From the NCBI GenBank assembly GCA_028023455.1, contig JAQFVV010006203.1, positions 13,988,348-14,052,347 of the forward strand: a stretch of DNA of 64,000 nt, in the 5' to 3' direction. Under the pieces are notes generated by a model that saw only the letters and a program-made list of their open reading frames with translations, was not told where the DNA came from and searched no databases. The position numbers and the translations under genes were made by a program. This stretch comes from Epiperipatus broadwayi. Taxonomy: Eukaryota > Onychophora > Udeonychophora > Euonychophora > Peripatidae. Below are positions 10,671-25,100 of the stretch, one piece after another; position 1 is the first letter of the stretch, and each line of letters starts with the position of its first letter.

Positions 10671-13600
10671 CATTAACTTTATGCCTGTATAGTCATCATC
10701 TTTGAACCTTTTTAAAAAGAAAAATAGAATTACAGGTTATTTAGCTTGGCTAATATAAAAGAAGTAAAGGTAGCTCCTGAATACATAGGTGCAATCCATT
10801 TTGTTTATGGTTGAAGATTTGGATATGACATTCTCATTTTGTGTTTCTTAATTATTTAAACTTGCAGTAGATGAGTTTGTGGTTAAATAAGTTAGATTGA
10901 ATCATTGATCTAATGCACACACAGACATGTTAATTTGCAAGTATTACAAAACTGTCCCCGGCATTAGTATTTGATCAGCAGATGACAAAACTATCAAAAA
11001 GAATTCTGATAAGAGATTATAATCTAATTCTATATTGATAAGGATTGTATGTTACAGGATAGTATTTGTTGATTATTTGTTTATATTATATCAGATAGAT
11101 ACTTATATTATCAGTAGGAAGGTTTATAAAGTACAGTATTTTATTAAGTAATACTATTAATAAGTGCCAAATTTCTTGCACTCACCTTTTTAACATCCTC
11201 TTTTTTCCCCATATATAATATCTTACTATGCTGTGCACCAATTTCCTGTTCTTAGAAGTAGGTACTTTGTTTATATTTATAAGAATATCAATAGTGCTGA
11301 CCATTATGAAGTTATTTTTTTATTGGACTTCTAGCATATATAAAAATTCTTAATGTTTTATATTTTTTAATTTTGTTTACTAATTTCAAAAACTGTGCGT
11401 AAATCCATTGAACCAATTCTCATATTTCATGATAATTCTTGTCATTGTATTCAATTGAAATAATAATAAAAATGAATTATATTATTTTTATTATCACCCT
11501 TTTATTGAAGTATCATTCCTGGCTAAGATTATAAAAAGTAAATAATTTTCATTCTTCTTTATTTTGCAAAAATCATGTCTTTAAAATGATAACCAAGCGC
11601 TGTATAGTTTAGTACATCAGTAATATTTCGGAGTCAAAAAATTCAGTTTGATCAATTAAATGGCAACGATACTCAAAAAAAGTATTATAATATTAGATGT
11701 TAAGGTATATGATATAATCCTCTAGTGGTGATGTAACGTATAGCTTCAGCAGCTCTGACATTTCCATTTACAGTGCTCAAGTTTGTTGCAGATTTTGATC
11801 AATTTAGTACTTAGTCTTTCATCTGGATTCTGTAAATGGATATTTACCCATCTTTTGAATACCTTTTTGGATAGATGTATTTTATGTGAAGTTTCTGCTT
11901 TAAATACTTCTGCACCTCAGGGTTCTGACTTATTATCTTCAATTTTTTTTTTGTTTGTTTGGATAGTTTTTATATATGATCTGATTCACAGATTTGTTGA
12001 GAAGCAATGTTTATCTCCATCTTCTTAGAACTCTATAGAGTCAAATAAACTGCTTTGTAATTTTTTACTCAAATCTGGTCGGCAAAAAAAAAAAAAAAGC
12101 AATGAAATTATTAAATTTTATATACTTTTTAAAAATCTTATTTATAACTCTTCATAACTAATATCAATAGTTGATGTGTTATCTTCTTGATGTATTTTCT
12201 TTTTTTTTTTCTACTTTAGATGTAAAAATTATTTTTTTCCAATACATTTTTATCTTACCCAAAATTCATATTCTGACCATATTGATAAATGTTTTCATAT
12301 TTAATGTGAATTATTTTAGTCTATTCTTTATATATAAGACTTTATTCAAATTTTGATAAAGGACTTCGGATGAAGATTTTTTTCAGGTAGCTGAGTATTT
12401 TTCAAGAGAATTTTAGAAATTTTTTAGATAGCCAGTCCTTAGACATCCAGTATTGGTTAGTAAAGGAATATTTAATTATTCTTAGTTGAAGCATAAAAGA
12501 AATTCCACACCATTTGGATTGTTCACGTGACTGGGAAGTCCTGGCAGTATAGAAAAAGTGTGATTGTAGTACAACTTTTATTATTGGTTAAGGGGATATC
12601 AGATGCTTATTGTCTTCAAAATTTGCATCATTATTCTCATGTTAATTTTAGCTTTTTGTATAGATACTATTATGTGTGCCTTAATGAAAAGGTAAGTTGT
12701 TCTCTCTTCAAGCAACACACTATTTGTCATTAAAATTTTAAGGCACTAACATTAAATGTGACAGTGTGTGTGTCACACCTTCATAGATCATTTTCATTGC
12801 TTCCCCTGCCATCATGAAATCTTACAAATAATTTGAAATGCTCTTGTAATTCATGCCTTAATTGCCAGATGTGGTCAGAATCATTTCAAACAATTCAATA
12901 GTAGTTTTGTCCAATTTAAAATAAAATTTAATGTTAAGACAGTGTTCCATCGAAAGTAAACACACGACATATGGTTATATTTCATGTTGTAATTCTTGCA
13001 TGCCATTGCCTTAAAAATTTTGTGATAAATAGCTAAACTATACATAGCACATGCATTGATCCAGAGATAGCACTGCAGGCAACTTGGAGAATTATCACCA
13101 GTTCACCTTTTCATAGGATATATATAAATTGTTTTGAACTTATGTAATTCCTTATGCTTCCAATCTTTTTTCATCTTTGTTATTCACGTTTTTATTCTTG
13201 GTACTGTTTAATATGCAGTCTTTTTTTTCTTTTTCTTATATTTGTTTTGTTTAGATTCTTTACTTTATAAATATTTCCCCTTCTAATAGAATATTTTTTC
13301 CTCCTAATATTTGGCATTTACCTTTTTGTTTGAGGTTTTGCTTATTTTTTATAAAGTGTTTCCAAAAAAGAATATAATAACACAGTATATCATAATGTAT
13401 TTTTAATTACAAATTTAATTTGTTTTAAATTTTAGTAAAGTTTAATTATAGTTAAAATCATTGAAATTTTTAATTCTGGAAAGATTAACAATTAGCATCA
13501 AGATTTTCTGATTGCTTACATTATTCTGACATTTTAGATTAATCAAAAGATGATTATCATTAACAATAAAAAAATAATTGAATGATTAATTGCTCAAGAA

Positions 13601-15690
13601 GTCATGTGATGTTTGAGCATCAGAAATGACAAGTTGAGCTTTGATCATGAATTTGTCATTATACCATTTTGTTAATCTATGTGTAGCAATTTATTAACTG
13701 ATATTTATTAATGAATCACTCAGACTATTTTTTTACAATGGTTTAATTGTCCTTAGAATCTTGTTCAGAATTGAAGAATTGTTAAGCTATTTATAATTCG
13801 TAATCTATTGGTAACACCTTACAATGTGAAAGGAAACATATCCACAACAAACTATTGTTTCAGCAATTATATAATTCTCTGCATGATTCTACTTTGGTTA
13901 AATCAGCAGCATGGGATTAAAAGATAATTTTAAAATCAGTTTTATTTGAGAAGTATTTTAAAAAATTGGTTGTACTGTATAGAAAAATTTCCTGCAAATA
14001 TAGTAGACTGGAGTTAAGATGTTTATTTATTTTTCTCAGGACCAATATATCCATGATAGTTAATGCCATGATATTAGTAGAGAATGTGTGTGTGCATATG
14101 CAATTGATAGTAGTTTGATTTATTGTTTTTTTGTTATCGATATTTTAATGAGTCTCAGGTAAGTAATCAAGACATTATATGACATTTAAGCACTAGAAGT
14201 GCCCGGTGAATATGATCACTTTTAGCTCTCAGACTTACCATTTTACATCCGTATTAATCATTGCCGGGCAAAGTTGATGAGAAATGTGTAAAATGTTTTA
14301 TTGTTTGGAAATTTGATTATATTTATAATGAATTTCATTTTAGCTACCATTTTCCTTTCACTATGATTACTCTATCTGATATACTCTAAACTGCATTGCG
14401 TAAGCTGGGGTCATGTGATAATTTCATTTTATTTTAAAACATGTGATCTTTACAATTGAATCAATGCTAAAAAAAAGCATAAGAACAAAAATGGAATTAG
14501 TTTAATAGATATATAAAAAGGAACTTAAATTATAATAAAATATCGTGAGGTCATCAGTCATTGCCTAGATTTTTCTTTATGAACACAACAATCAAATGAT
14601 TGAGTTAAAAATAAATAAATTGATTGATAAAAATCAACTTTTAGCGATGACTTTTTTTTAAATTTATTTTCAAAGTAATAAATAATTTCATAAAGCAAAA
14701 ACATGGAAACTATTTATGATTTTCCGTCTTGTGTGAATAATGAGTTAAATTTCATTTTATCTAACAGTCTTCAATCTTCTTATTTCTGACAGTTTTTTTT
14801 AACTATTGTAAAGATATGCCTTTTTGAAAAGCCATGATCTTTAACCTGGAGATAAAAAATGTTTATACGTTAATCAAACTTGTTTTATTTACTTATAGTT
14901 TTTGTAATGTTATGTGTGAATTTGTTTACACAAGATATAATAATAATTCAGAAAATTCTTGTTAGCATAAATGTAACAAAATGTATGCATATATATATGT
15001 TTTGATGAAGTATACAATAAATCTAAAATAAAATACAAATTTAATTTAGTCTAATGCAATTTTGATGCAGGACACCGCAGTTATAATTATATGTTACTTA
15101 TATCCAATATCTGCTTTAAAAAAATGTTGAAGTTAGTGTTATCTTTTTTAAAAACATCTTAAATATTCCAATAATTACATAATTGGACACTTTGATCTTT
15201 TGTTTATCATATTATCATAGTTAAAAAATGTACTATGCATCTTTTATTTTTCTCTTTCGTTCATCTTGCTCTATGCGAATCAGTTTAACTCATCAAAAAT
15301 GTGTCCACGCTCTTTTTCATGATTCAAAAATATTTAACCATATGTGCAGACATTTCCTTAATTCTATTATATAAATATTTATGCTGCCTTATTCTTTTTG
15401 TTGTAATATTAGCTTGGGATTCACCATAATATATAACTGAATACTCAAGCTACTTACTGCATTGAAAAGAATGTACTGTTTGCAGAAATTCTACTTTATT
15501 CTTTTGTATTCATTTAAATAAGCTGACGTTCTAAAGTTTATGTCAAAATTTTGATTATAAATTTCACATATTTTTATCACAATAGAATGAATACATAGCA
15601 TTTCTACCCAATACCTATTATTGTTTATAATTGCAATTGTCCGTTTCATTTTATAATTAAAATTTTTAATTAATATGTAATGGATTTTTT

Positions 15691-15948
15691 GAATTGAAAG
15701 ACTGAAGTGGAGTTGGGCTGGACATCTTGCTAGAAGAGATAGATGATAAATAGATAGACAATTTAAATCTTAAACGGGATTGCAAGAGATTTAAAAGACC
15801 CAGAAAGAGACCACATGTGAAATGGATAGATGAAATAAGAAAGTGTGTAGCGGTGATGTGAAGAAGAGAGGCTAGAGATCTGAGAAGATGGATTGAACTT
15901 GGAGAGATCTTCATCCTACAGCAGATTGATAATGGTTGGCGATGAATG
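15691..15948 (+). mobile_element. RTE-type LINE, 5'-truncated 3' end fragment
   Basis: The plus strand reads GAAGTGGAGTTGGGCTGGAC, ATCTTGCTAGAAGAGATAG and AAGAAGAGAGGCTAGAGATC, ending ...GATTGATAATGGTTGGCGATG. It is the complement of the 45740-45990 fragment and encodes the remnant of the LINE C-terminal 'W-GH-AR' region, with stops. The minus-strand 101-codon ORF over it is only its antisense. Confidence 0.8.
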
Positions 15949-18606
15949 ATTATGCTTTTCATCCAATTCACATTTTTAAAATCAGAAAGTTTATAAGCTA
16001 TCAGGATCTGAGATTGTGGATGTCTAGCACATCTAATCTCAATTGACTTATCATTTTGTAATCTAGAAATTTATTATTTTTATAATAACAGTCTAAAATC
16101 AGATGTAATGAAATGAAAAATTGCAAGTATAAAAAATAATAAGTTTTGTGTTACTCTGCCAAATATTTTTTATATTTGCAATTTTCCTTATTTTTTAAGG
16201 AAAATTTGTAATCAAAATTTGATATAGGCTTTAGGACACCAGCTAACTTAAGTAGATCGATAAATAATACAAAAGATAAAATTAAAGTGGAATTACAGTA
16301 AATTGAATACACTGTTCAATGCATTGTCCTGGGGTGTTCCGCTATATATTACAGCATATCCCTAGCCAATATAGCAACTAGCATTAGGCAGCAGAAATAT
16401 TTATATAATAGAGTTAAAGAATGTTCAGTACTTATATCTGTATTTTTGGATCATGGAAAGAAACATGGACACATTTTTGATCTGCAAAGAGTAAAATTAG
16501 TTTATATAGAGTGAAATGACAAAGTAAAAAAGAAAAGAAGTATATGGTATATTGCTAACTACAATAATATAATAAACAAAAGACTAAATAGTGTTCAATT
16601 AAACAATTACTGGAATATGTAAGGTGGATTTGTAATAAGATAGCATTTATTTTAACATTATTAAAGCAGATTGTGTGTGTGTGTGGTTTTAGTCATGGTT
16701 ATGGTGTTTGGACAAAAATGCAATAGGATAAACTGAATTTGTACTTTAGAGTAGATGTTGTATACTTTATCAATATATATATATGTTTGCATATATTTTG
16801 CTATATGTAAATATATCTATGTTTTACATTAATTTTTCCCCTCTTTGACAGGATGTGTCACAAGTTCAGAATTGTAGGGATAATGTAAATAGGAAATCAG
16901 GATAGCAATTTCAAAATTTATATTAGCAAAGTTTAATGAAACAGAATCCCTGTATGATAAAACTATGCAGTTGAACTTCTCATATGAGCTAATAATGATC
17001 CTGTTTGGTTTTTCTTGGGTATTATAATTAGTAGAACTTTCTCAAAGTCGTTTTACTGTTTATTCTCCTAACAGTGTAGGTATGTGCAGTACAACTCATT
17101 ATTGAAGTAAATGATTTTTGTATAGATGTATAAAAATTTTTTAAATAGATCAATGCTTCTTTTCAATATTGTCATGGAGGATTTTCTGATTTCATTTTTA
17201 AGTCAAGATCTATCTTTGAGAACTTGTGGTTAGGAGATGTCTTTTTTTCTAATAAAATAATATTAGATTATGTAATAATTAGTAATCAAATATTAATTTA
17301 ATGATAGCATTGGTTAATTATAATGTAGAATTGCAACTGTATATTAATAACTGTATTTGATAAATTTATACACACTTGCATGTACAACATGCACATACAT
17401 ATAGACATCACCCAAACATATATTTATAGGCTGGTTAACTTTTGATGTAATTTATATATATAATAGTAAATAACTTGGGGAATAAATTTAAAATATTTTA
17501 TAAAATTACTATAAAAATAATTGTTATTAATAAATATTCCATAGTTTATTTTTGCTGCAGAATTTTTTTTTTTTTTACTTTTTATAATAAAAAAAAATTA
17601 TATGACTTACATTTGTTCAGCTTTTGCCATATCGACTGGAATTGAATTTTCTTTTACATGGTGTATCATAAGTATGTATAATATAAACAAATTTTTTTCT
17701 ACTTTAAGCATTTTAGATTAATCTTTTTTTGTTGTTGTTTTTATGCATAGAACACAAAGTGCAATCTAAAGATTCCATGGATTTTCTTACCGACTTATGA
17801 AATGATAGCAACAACATAAACTAGAATCCATCAATTCTTATCAACATATTTTATTTTTATTTAAATAAAATTATAATACTTGAATTGGGTACAGAATTGT
17901 TATATATTTTATATTGTCTTTCTTTAGTTTACGTCTTTCTTTACACATCTTTTGGCATTTGTTATGAAATAATGATACTTCTGTAATTTTTTCAAATAAA
18001 ATAATCTCAAAATAGAGACAGTAGTGATGAAAATGTTTGAAAGGGAAGATAGAAAGCATTCCAACATTCTTAAGATTTACACCCAGCTTTGGTTGTAATC
18101 ATAAAAAAAAAACCATGTATCACTGTAACCTCATGAAAATTTTGGGTAACAATATCAGCTGTTCCTATTAGCATTTGCAGTAAAAATAAAGAAAAGGGAA
18201 TAAGAAAACAAGCAAACAATATTTCCTAGACTATGCATTTAAAATGTATTATATACATTTACACATATCCTCCCATAAAAATGATAAATATTGATATCCT
18301 TTTCAAGATTTGTATCAAAAGGTCATGAAAAAAAAGGGGGAAAGGACGGATGTACTTTAATAGTACACAAAAAAGACTCATATACAAGTAGTGCTTATGA
18401 ATTATTACAACAAATGATGAGAATTGTCACAGACTTAACCAGTTGGGTTGCATGGTTCACAGCAACATAGTTGTGTGTGTGCACATATATATAAAGAAAA
18501 AGTAGAAATAAACATAGGCATAGCTTTTTTGTAGATGGTTAAATATCTCAATTTAAACCAGAATTTTATTATTAATTAAAACATTTTAAAAGGTCTAAAT
18601 AAATAA

Positions 18607-18641
18607 ATAATAATAATAATGATGATGATGATGATGATGAT
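18607..18641. repeat. AAT/GAT trinucleotide microsatellite
   Basis: A run of AAT repeats passes directly into about seven GAT repeats (GATGATGATGATGATGATG). Simple sequence. Confidence 0.95.
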
Positions 18642-21000
18642 TTTGAATTTAAAAATAAGCAGGTCTACTGATAATTGTAAAAATATCTATCTTTAAAAAT
18701 CTTTTAATAATTGTATACATTATCTATGTAAAAATTTCTACTATCTATTTTGAAATCTTTTTAATTAGTTAAACTGATAAAATTTCCAAAATGGACCTTT
18801 TAATTAAAAGTGCTTTTAAAGGGATTAAAATTGGTTTTAATCAAGACATATTGAAAACAGTTACTATGTTTTTATCACCTCAAGAATAAAGAAGATTAGA
18901 CAGTTTGAAAACAATCTGCAATGTGTTTTTATCATCCCGAATCCAAATATACAAAAGGGTTGGATAAAAAAAAATATTTAAATTTGGGTAGTAATTTTTT
19001 GAAGACAGTTTTTGTCTTAATATTTTTGTGAATCTGCTGGCTAGCAGAATTGGTGTTTGGAGAGTTAGGAAAATAAAAATAGCTTCCATGAAGATGTAGC
19101 TGAAGTCAAGCCAGTAGATCCAGCAGTGAGCAGTCTAATAGTTTTACATACTGGAGTTTTGATTCACTTGAAGACTGGGTTAACTTAAAATGGATCAATT
19201 AGCCTGGACAAATGTGTTCTAGAAGACAGTTTTTTGGTCTGAAGCTCATCAAACTAGATAAAAGGGAGAAGCCAACCACATCTGTATTATACTTTTCCCT
19301 GATGATGACAACAAGCCTGGATTATACTTTTCTGATGGACAAAAATACCAAGTTTACTAAGAGAAAGCTTGAAGAATTGGTATACATATGCTGCTATTTA
19401 TCTACATATGCAGAGAAGCACATATAAATGTATATATAGCTGATGAGTAATGTTATATATTAAAATGACATTTTAAAGAATTTTGCTTAAGTTAAACATT
19501 AAAAATTAAGATTTGATTGATAAACCCTATTGTACTTGTTTTTTTTCTTCAAGAGAATAAGTGAAAATACTTAAAATCTATATATTTAAATTTAAAGACA
19601 TTTCTAATTATTCAATCAACAATAATCCAGTCAAGATTGATTTATATTTTTAAAAGAAAAAAAAAAGATTAATAATACTTTTTTAAAGGGAAAAGAAAGA
19701 AAAATAAACTGTAAACTATTATGATAGAACTTGATTCATATCATCTGTATTTTTGTGTATACAAGCATATATGTGAATATTTTAAATATTGAATTTTTAT
19801 TGTAACAAATTAAAATAGATAAACATTAGTGTGCGCTTGCAATTCGATATGGACACACATGTATGTTAAATATGTTATTACATACTGTAAAAATTAATGT
19901 CATTTATTATTTTGACAATTTGAAAGTAACAACTAGAAAGATTTATTTTATGGCAAGTCAAATATGTTCAGAAATTACATGTATGACATATATATGTCAA
20001 TTGTATTGCAAATACCAATGTTTGTCAAATAGACACTTGTATGTAAATTTTAATCATTTATTTTATTGTTAAATATCACTTCAAATGTTCATTTTATATC
20101 AAATCACATGCCTGTATGCTGAATGGGTTTTAGGTAAACCTAGTGGAACTTATATGTAAACCACCACATAGTAACTTAAATTTTGTATATTAATAATGTA
20201 AATCATAATGTAATAACTTGAATATTGTAAATTGCATATATGTAAATCACAAAATTAGCTTCTAATTGTAAAATCATATTCTAGAGAACTTAATATCATT
20301 TTTTTTTATTGTTAATAAACTTGTATTCATTTGTTAAAATGGTATTGCATCATTATCTCTTTGGTCACCATAACTTGAGCATGGACTGAATATATAAATG
20401 AGGATGTATTTAGTGCTTTAGGGGCATTCAGTTGACAAGGGCTCTGTTTTGGCATGACAAGTATATTTTTCAAAATCCCGGCACTATATTTTATTTAATT
20501 TAGTCTTTATTAGAATTTAATTTTATAGTTGGCCAGTACATTAATGATACTATGTGGGCAGAGCATTGATGATGATCAGCTTGTTTTAATGTCCCAGCAT
20601 TATTGTTTTGATTCTTATGTATTCTGATTAGCATTTAATTTGGTGCTTTCAAATTAATGTTCAAATAATTGCCCAAGCTAGCAAAGACTCAGTAGTTAAT
20701 CTGGTCTACAAAAGACCCATTTCCAATCCAGTCACCAGATTGACTGTTGGTTTATATTTTTTTATTGTTCAAATCCAGCCACAAGATGGACTGTTGATTT
20801 ATTGTATTGATGTATATTGGTGATCATTCATGATGATGCATGATTATTACTTTTGGGGAGTGCTGGTGAAATTATAGTTAACTATGCTGATCTATCAGAG
20901 TTTTCAAGATGCTCTCTTCTCTTTAATATATAACATTTGCTTATATATATATATATGATAAACAAAAATGCAAGTTAAAAAACTTGCTAACGCTTGTATT

Positions 21001-21617
21001 TATGTCCACAGATGGCGTCCTACCAAGACTGCCAATCAAGCGTATGTTTTGTTTACATAAACGTCAGAGTAGTTAGTATTCACTATCTCTAACTATAATT
21101 CCACTTTCAGATCATGATTTCAAGCTATTTGCTATCGTCAGTGAAAGACAGGAATAAAGAAACTAGATCTGAATACAAACTCTGAGCGTTTATGAAACAA
21201 TTTCTATTCAGCTTGCAAGCGTGAATTTTTTAGACACGTAATGTCTCAAACTCAGCATAGCAAACCAGATAGCTACATGGGTCTGATCTCAGTTCAGCAT
21301 CACCACATATGTGGTGATGCTGAACTGAGATCAGACCCATGTAGCTATCTGGTTTGCTATGCTGAGTTTGAAGACATTACGTGTCTAAAAAATTCACGCT
21401 TGCAAGCTGAATAGAAATTGTTTCATAAACGCTCAGAGTTTGTATTCAGATCTAGTTTCTTTATTCCTGTCTTTCACTGACGATAGCAAATAGCTTGAAA
21501 TCATGATCTGAAAGTGGAATTATAGTTAGAGATAGTGAATACTAACTACTCTGACGTTTATGTAAACAAAACATACGCTTGATTAGCAGTCTTGGTAGGA
21601 CGCCATCTGTGGACATA
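21001..21617. mobile_element. Near-perfect 617-bp palindrome (foldback transposon or MITE)
   Basis: The left arm 21001-21308 is the reverse complement of the right arm 21309-21617, differing by a one-base insertion (CTCAAACTC against GAGTTTGAAG) and very few mismatches. There is no loop: the centre is CACCACATATGTGGTG at 21301-21316. The ends are TGTCCACAGATGGCGTCC and its complement, each next to TA, which would suit a Tc1/mariner-type TA target. No ORF is present. The near-identity of the arms implies a recent event or ongoing arm correction. The inner part (GATGCTGAACTGAGATCAGA) partly resembles 22805-22850 in a neighbouring element. Confidence 0.85.
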
Positions 21618-22223
21618 TATATATATATGTCAAACATTACTTTAACATAATTTACTTGGGAGTTATGATGATTCCACCACATTCCCCATCCTGTTATATC
21701 ATAAAGCAATTTCTTTATATATATATATTGCTTATAATTCTATACTCTGTCTTTTTTAATTAATTATCTATATTTCATTTATATATTTCATGCAAATTCC
21801 ACATATCTATATTAGGTTCGATATAGCAAAATTGCTTGATAAGATAACTGTTTCCTTAACTAATATTGACAATATTCTAATTTACTTTTAATTAAATATT
21901 TTTATATACTACTTTAGTTAGTTCATAATAATATAGATTTACATTGATTAAATGAAATATTTTCCTTAATAAATAAAATATTTTATCTATCTAGTAGCAA
22001 GATAGTTCATTTATTTTGAAAGTTTAGAAATTCCCTTTAAACTGGTATTCTAAATATAATTATCAAATTGCTGGCAGTAATAGAATCCAGGATATTTGAA
22101 ATCTTTATTTTGTTCTATGTCTAATGGCCTTCACAATTTATATATGCATGTGTTAGAAAATCTGCTAGGAAGATATGCTGCAATTGAAAAATGTCCAATT
22201 AAAACCATAAATAGTCGAGCATT

Positions 22224-22318
22224 GTTAGCCAAGAGGTCATCGCAGCAACCTTGCAAGCAAGTAGTTGGTTGCAGACAGTTGTGAACGGCCAATGCTATGA
22301 CATGGAAAACAAAAATAA
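22224..22318 (+). mobile_element. tRNA-derived SINE, copy 1
   Basis: GTTAGCCAAGAGGTCATCGC and CCTTGCAAGCAAGTAGTTGG, followed by GAACGGCCAATGCTATGACA and an A-rich tail (GGAAAACAAAAATAAAAATA). It matches the copy at 25101 closely but has lost the GGGTTCGCC B-box block. It overlaps the end of a 62-codon ORF that is not a gene. Confidence 0.75.
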
Positions 22319-22654
22319 AAATAGGTACATTACTGCAATGGATGTACTTGGCAAACTAGTAAGACAAATAGTGCTATAGGACTTAAATATTTTAATTGAT
22401 GTAACATATTTATTTATATATGTATTGAGGGTAAATATTGTCTTAAATCATTTAACTATTTGGTTCAGTAGTTTTATTAAGTATGTTCATCACAATATAT
22501 ATTGTAACTGAATGGAATGGAGGGATTAAATAGAGAAATAACTAAATAGAGAACTGAGTAACATAACTAGTGTATGTGCATGATGCATGACCACACGTTG
22601 ATGTGCTAAATGCAACAAAATGGAAGAAGTCAAATAAATACATAAACAATTCTC

Positions 22655-23130
22655 AAATGATCACCATTCTTTTATGCTTACACAAGCTGTTTTTCACAGA
22701 GGCAAAACTCTCCATACAGTAGTATCACTCAATGCAAGTCAGAGTAATCAATGGATGCAGGAAGGTTTGGGCTTAAAATCCCTATCTAGTGCCTATTCAT
22801 CTATGGATGCTGAACTGAGTTCAGATCTATACAACTATACAAGCTAATGAACATAGCTTAGAAAGCATTATTGTGTTTTTATTTTGGACTCAAATCTTTA
22901 TAGTTAGCTTAAAGGTGGCTGCTAGGGAGTTACCTTAGATCCTAAAATCTAGGTGCAGTGCTCTCAGATCCAAGGCTCCTCACTAATGAAAGCCACAAGC
23001 TAGAAACTAGTCTGGGAATATTGGATAAGTAGGCATTTGATAGGAATTTTATGTGCAAACCTTCCTACATCTATTGATTACTCTGGCTTGCACTGAATGG
23101 CTACTGTATGGAGAGTTTTGCTTCTGTGAT
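22655..23130. mobile_element. Long-TIR non-autonomous element, copy 2
   Basis: The left side has ATGATCACCATTCTTTTATG, then CAGAGGCAAAACTCTCCATA and CAAGTCAGAGTAATCAATGG. The right side has the inverse, GATTACTCTGGCTTGCACTG and GGAGAGTTTTGCTTCTGTGA. The inside carries the same GAAACTAGTCTGGGAATATT block as copies 1 and 3, plus a foreign stretch at about 22805-22920 that echoes the 21001 palindrome. The terminal bases differ from copies 1 and 3 (CACAGA instead of AAACAG), suggesting a subfamily. Confidence 0.7.
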
Positions 23131-23601
23131 GAACAATTCTGTTGTAACCAAAAAGAATAATTGGAATTATAATCTGATATGCATAGGATTGATTTCATTC
23201 CAAGCAATTCAATAAATTATCATGCTAAACTAATTAAATGACATAGCAGGACAAATGATGGTGATCACTGAGCTAGCTAATTCATCTTAACTATAGTTTC
23301 ATATTGCCTAAATGGCAAATCACCCTCCAACCAGTGTGATTATGATGGCTTGCATTTACTTTTGCATTATCTATAAACTAGATTATAGAGCTAACTTCAA
23401 ACTTACTATCTAATTATCACTTATATAATATGTAATTCAAATAATATATGGAATGAGAATAAATGACTACAACAGCTTTAAATATTAACAAAATAATAAT
23501 TTAATAAAATACATTTTGTATGATACAAAATGATCATTTCGTAAATCAAATAATTAATAACTTTATTAGCACATGTCAGTATTCACATCAACATTTAAAA
23601 T

Positions 23602-24180
23602 AAGCTCAAAACCAATTGGTCTGGGGATAGGAATATCCTAGGTAGATATTTTAAATATTTTTTTCTTACCATACTTACCAATAAGAGCTTTTTTGAGCTA
23701 TTGGTATGCTCTCTATAGTACATATTTGTAAATACAAGCTTATAAAAGCAATGTCACACAATATGTGACTTGATTTATTAATTATTATAATTTTACCTTT
23801 AAGGCTTTGGCAATGCTAAGGCTATTAATATATGATAGATCCGAATTTGGTTCAGTCCCATATAGTTATTTGAGTTAGATGGATGGATTTAGAGACATTT
23901 GTACATCTGAAAATTTAGATTTTCTACTCAATAGGTTTTGAGTTGATATTTTAGATCTAGTGTCTGAATGTTCTAGCTCCTCACTGAGGTGAGCCGAAAG
24001 CTCGAAACCAATTAGTCTGGGGGTAGGAATATTCTAGATAGAGATTTTGAATATTTTTCTCTTATTGTCCTTATCAATAAGAGCTTATTTGAGCTATTGG
24101 TACACTCCCCTATATTACATATTTGTAAATAAAAGCTTATAAAAGCAATGTCACGCAATATATGACATGCTTTATTGATT
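23602..24180 (+). repeat. Two direct copies of a 180-bp repeat
   Basis: Segments 23602-23785 and 23999-24180 align along their whole length. They share GAAACCAATTAGTCTGG-like starts, ATAAGAGCTTNTTTGAGCTA, ATTGGTA and AGCTTATAAAAGCAATGTCA. They are separated by about 210 bp of other sequence. A third, older copy lies on the minus strand at 39151-39255. The motif CTCCTCACTGAGGTGAGCCG before the second copy is hairpin-like. Confidence 0.7.
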
Positions 24181-25100
24181 TTTAAAATAACAATTGTAAT
24201 ATATATAGAGAGATTTAATGAATTCCTATTTCTTTTACAACATTTATTGACCCAAAAATATAAATAAAACTTTTTACATTCTGTGAAGAGACAAGTCTAT
24301 ATAGATATTCAATTTTTTAAATGCATATAAACAAATAGTAAAATGAATACTGAATAAGCACAAATCAAATTTTTTCAAATTTTAAAGAGTGAGCTTCTAA
24401 TCCTGCTAGATAAAATTTTATGTTATGAGAAAAAAGGTAGTTGTATGTTACATTTCAGCTATTAATAAAACACTAAATATTAAATAATAAAATGAGCAAT
24501 AGAATAAACAAAAAACTTTCAAATATAATTAAAATTAGTAATAAAAAATGATGAATATGATTAAATTAATAAACATAAATATTCTTATATAGATAGATTT
24601 TTGGATGTTGATTTTAAATTTGTTAGCCGAAATTCCTTGTGCTCACATTGTAGACAATCCAAATTTTTTCCATTATGTTTTCCAATGAGATGCCCTTACA
24701 CTGATAATTTTTTTTATTTTTTTTTTGCTTTGATGTAGGCTATATTTCATTTTCATTGGTTATAACTGATGCAATTAACGGCTGTAGTTGCTTTTCCATG
24801 CTAATATGACACAATACAACTCCAGCTTTTACACAAAGTACCAAGATCTTCTTGCTTGACAATAACTGTCATTCGAGTAAACAGAACTTTTTATGCTACT
24901 AAGATTATTTGTCAGAAATGGCTTGTTTGAAATTGGTATACAATTACTAAATTTGAAAATGACCATTCTTCAATGTTTGAAATTTTACTTAAATACTTTT
25001 TCAACTTATGATGCAACCAATACCAATTATCAAGAACTTTTCTTTTTAACATTATACATTTTCATTTTACAGAATTATTTTTACATTTTTGTCAAGTGTT

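Noticed and set aside
15666-15971. 101-codon minus ORF
   Set aside because: It is antisense to the RTE fragment whose coding sense is the plus strand.
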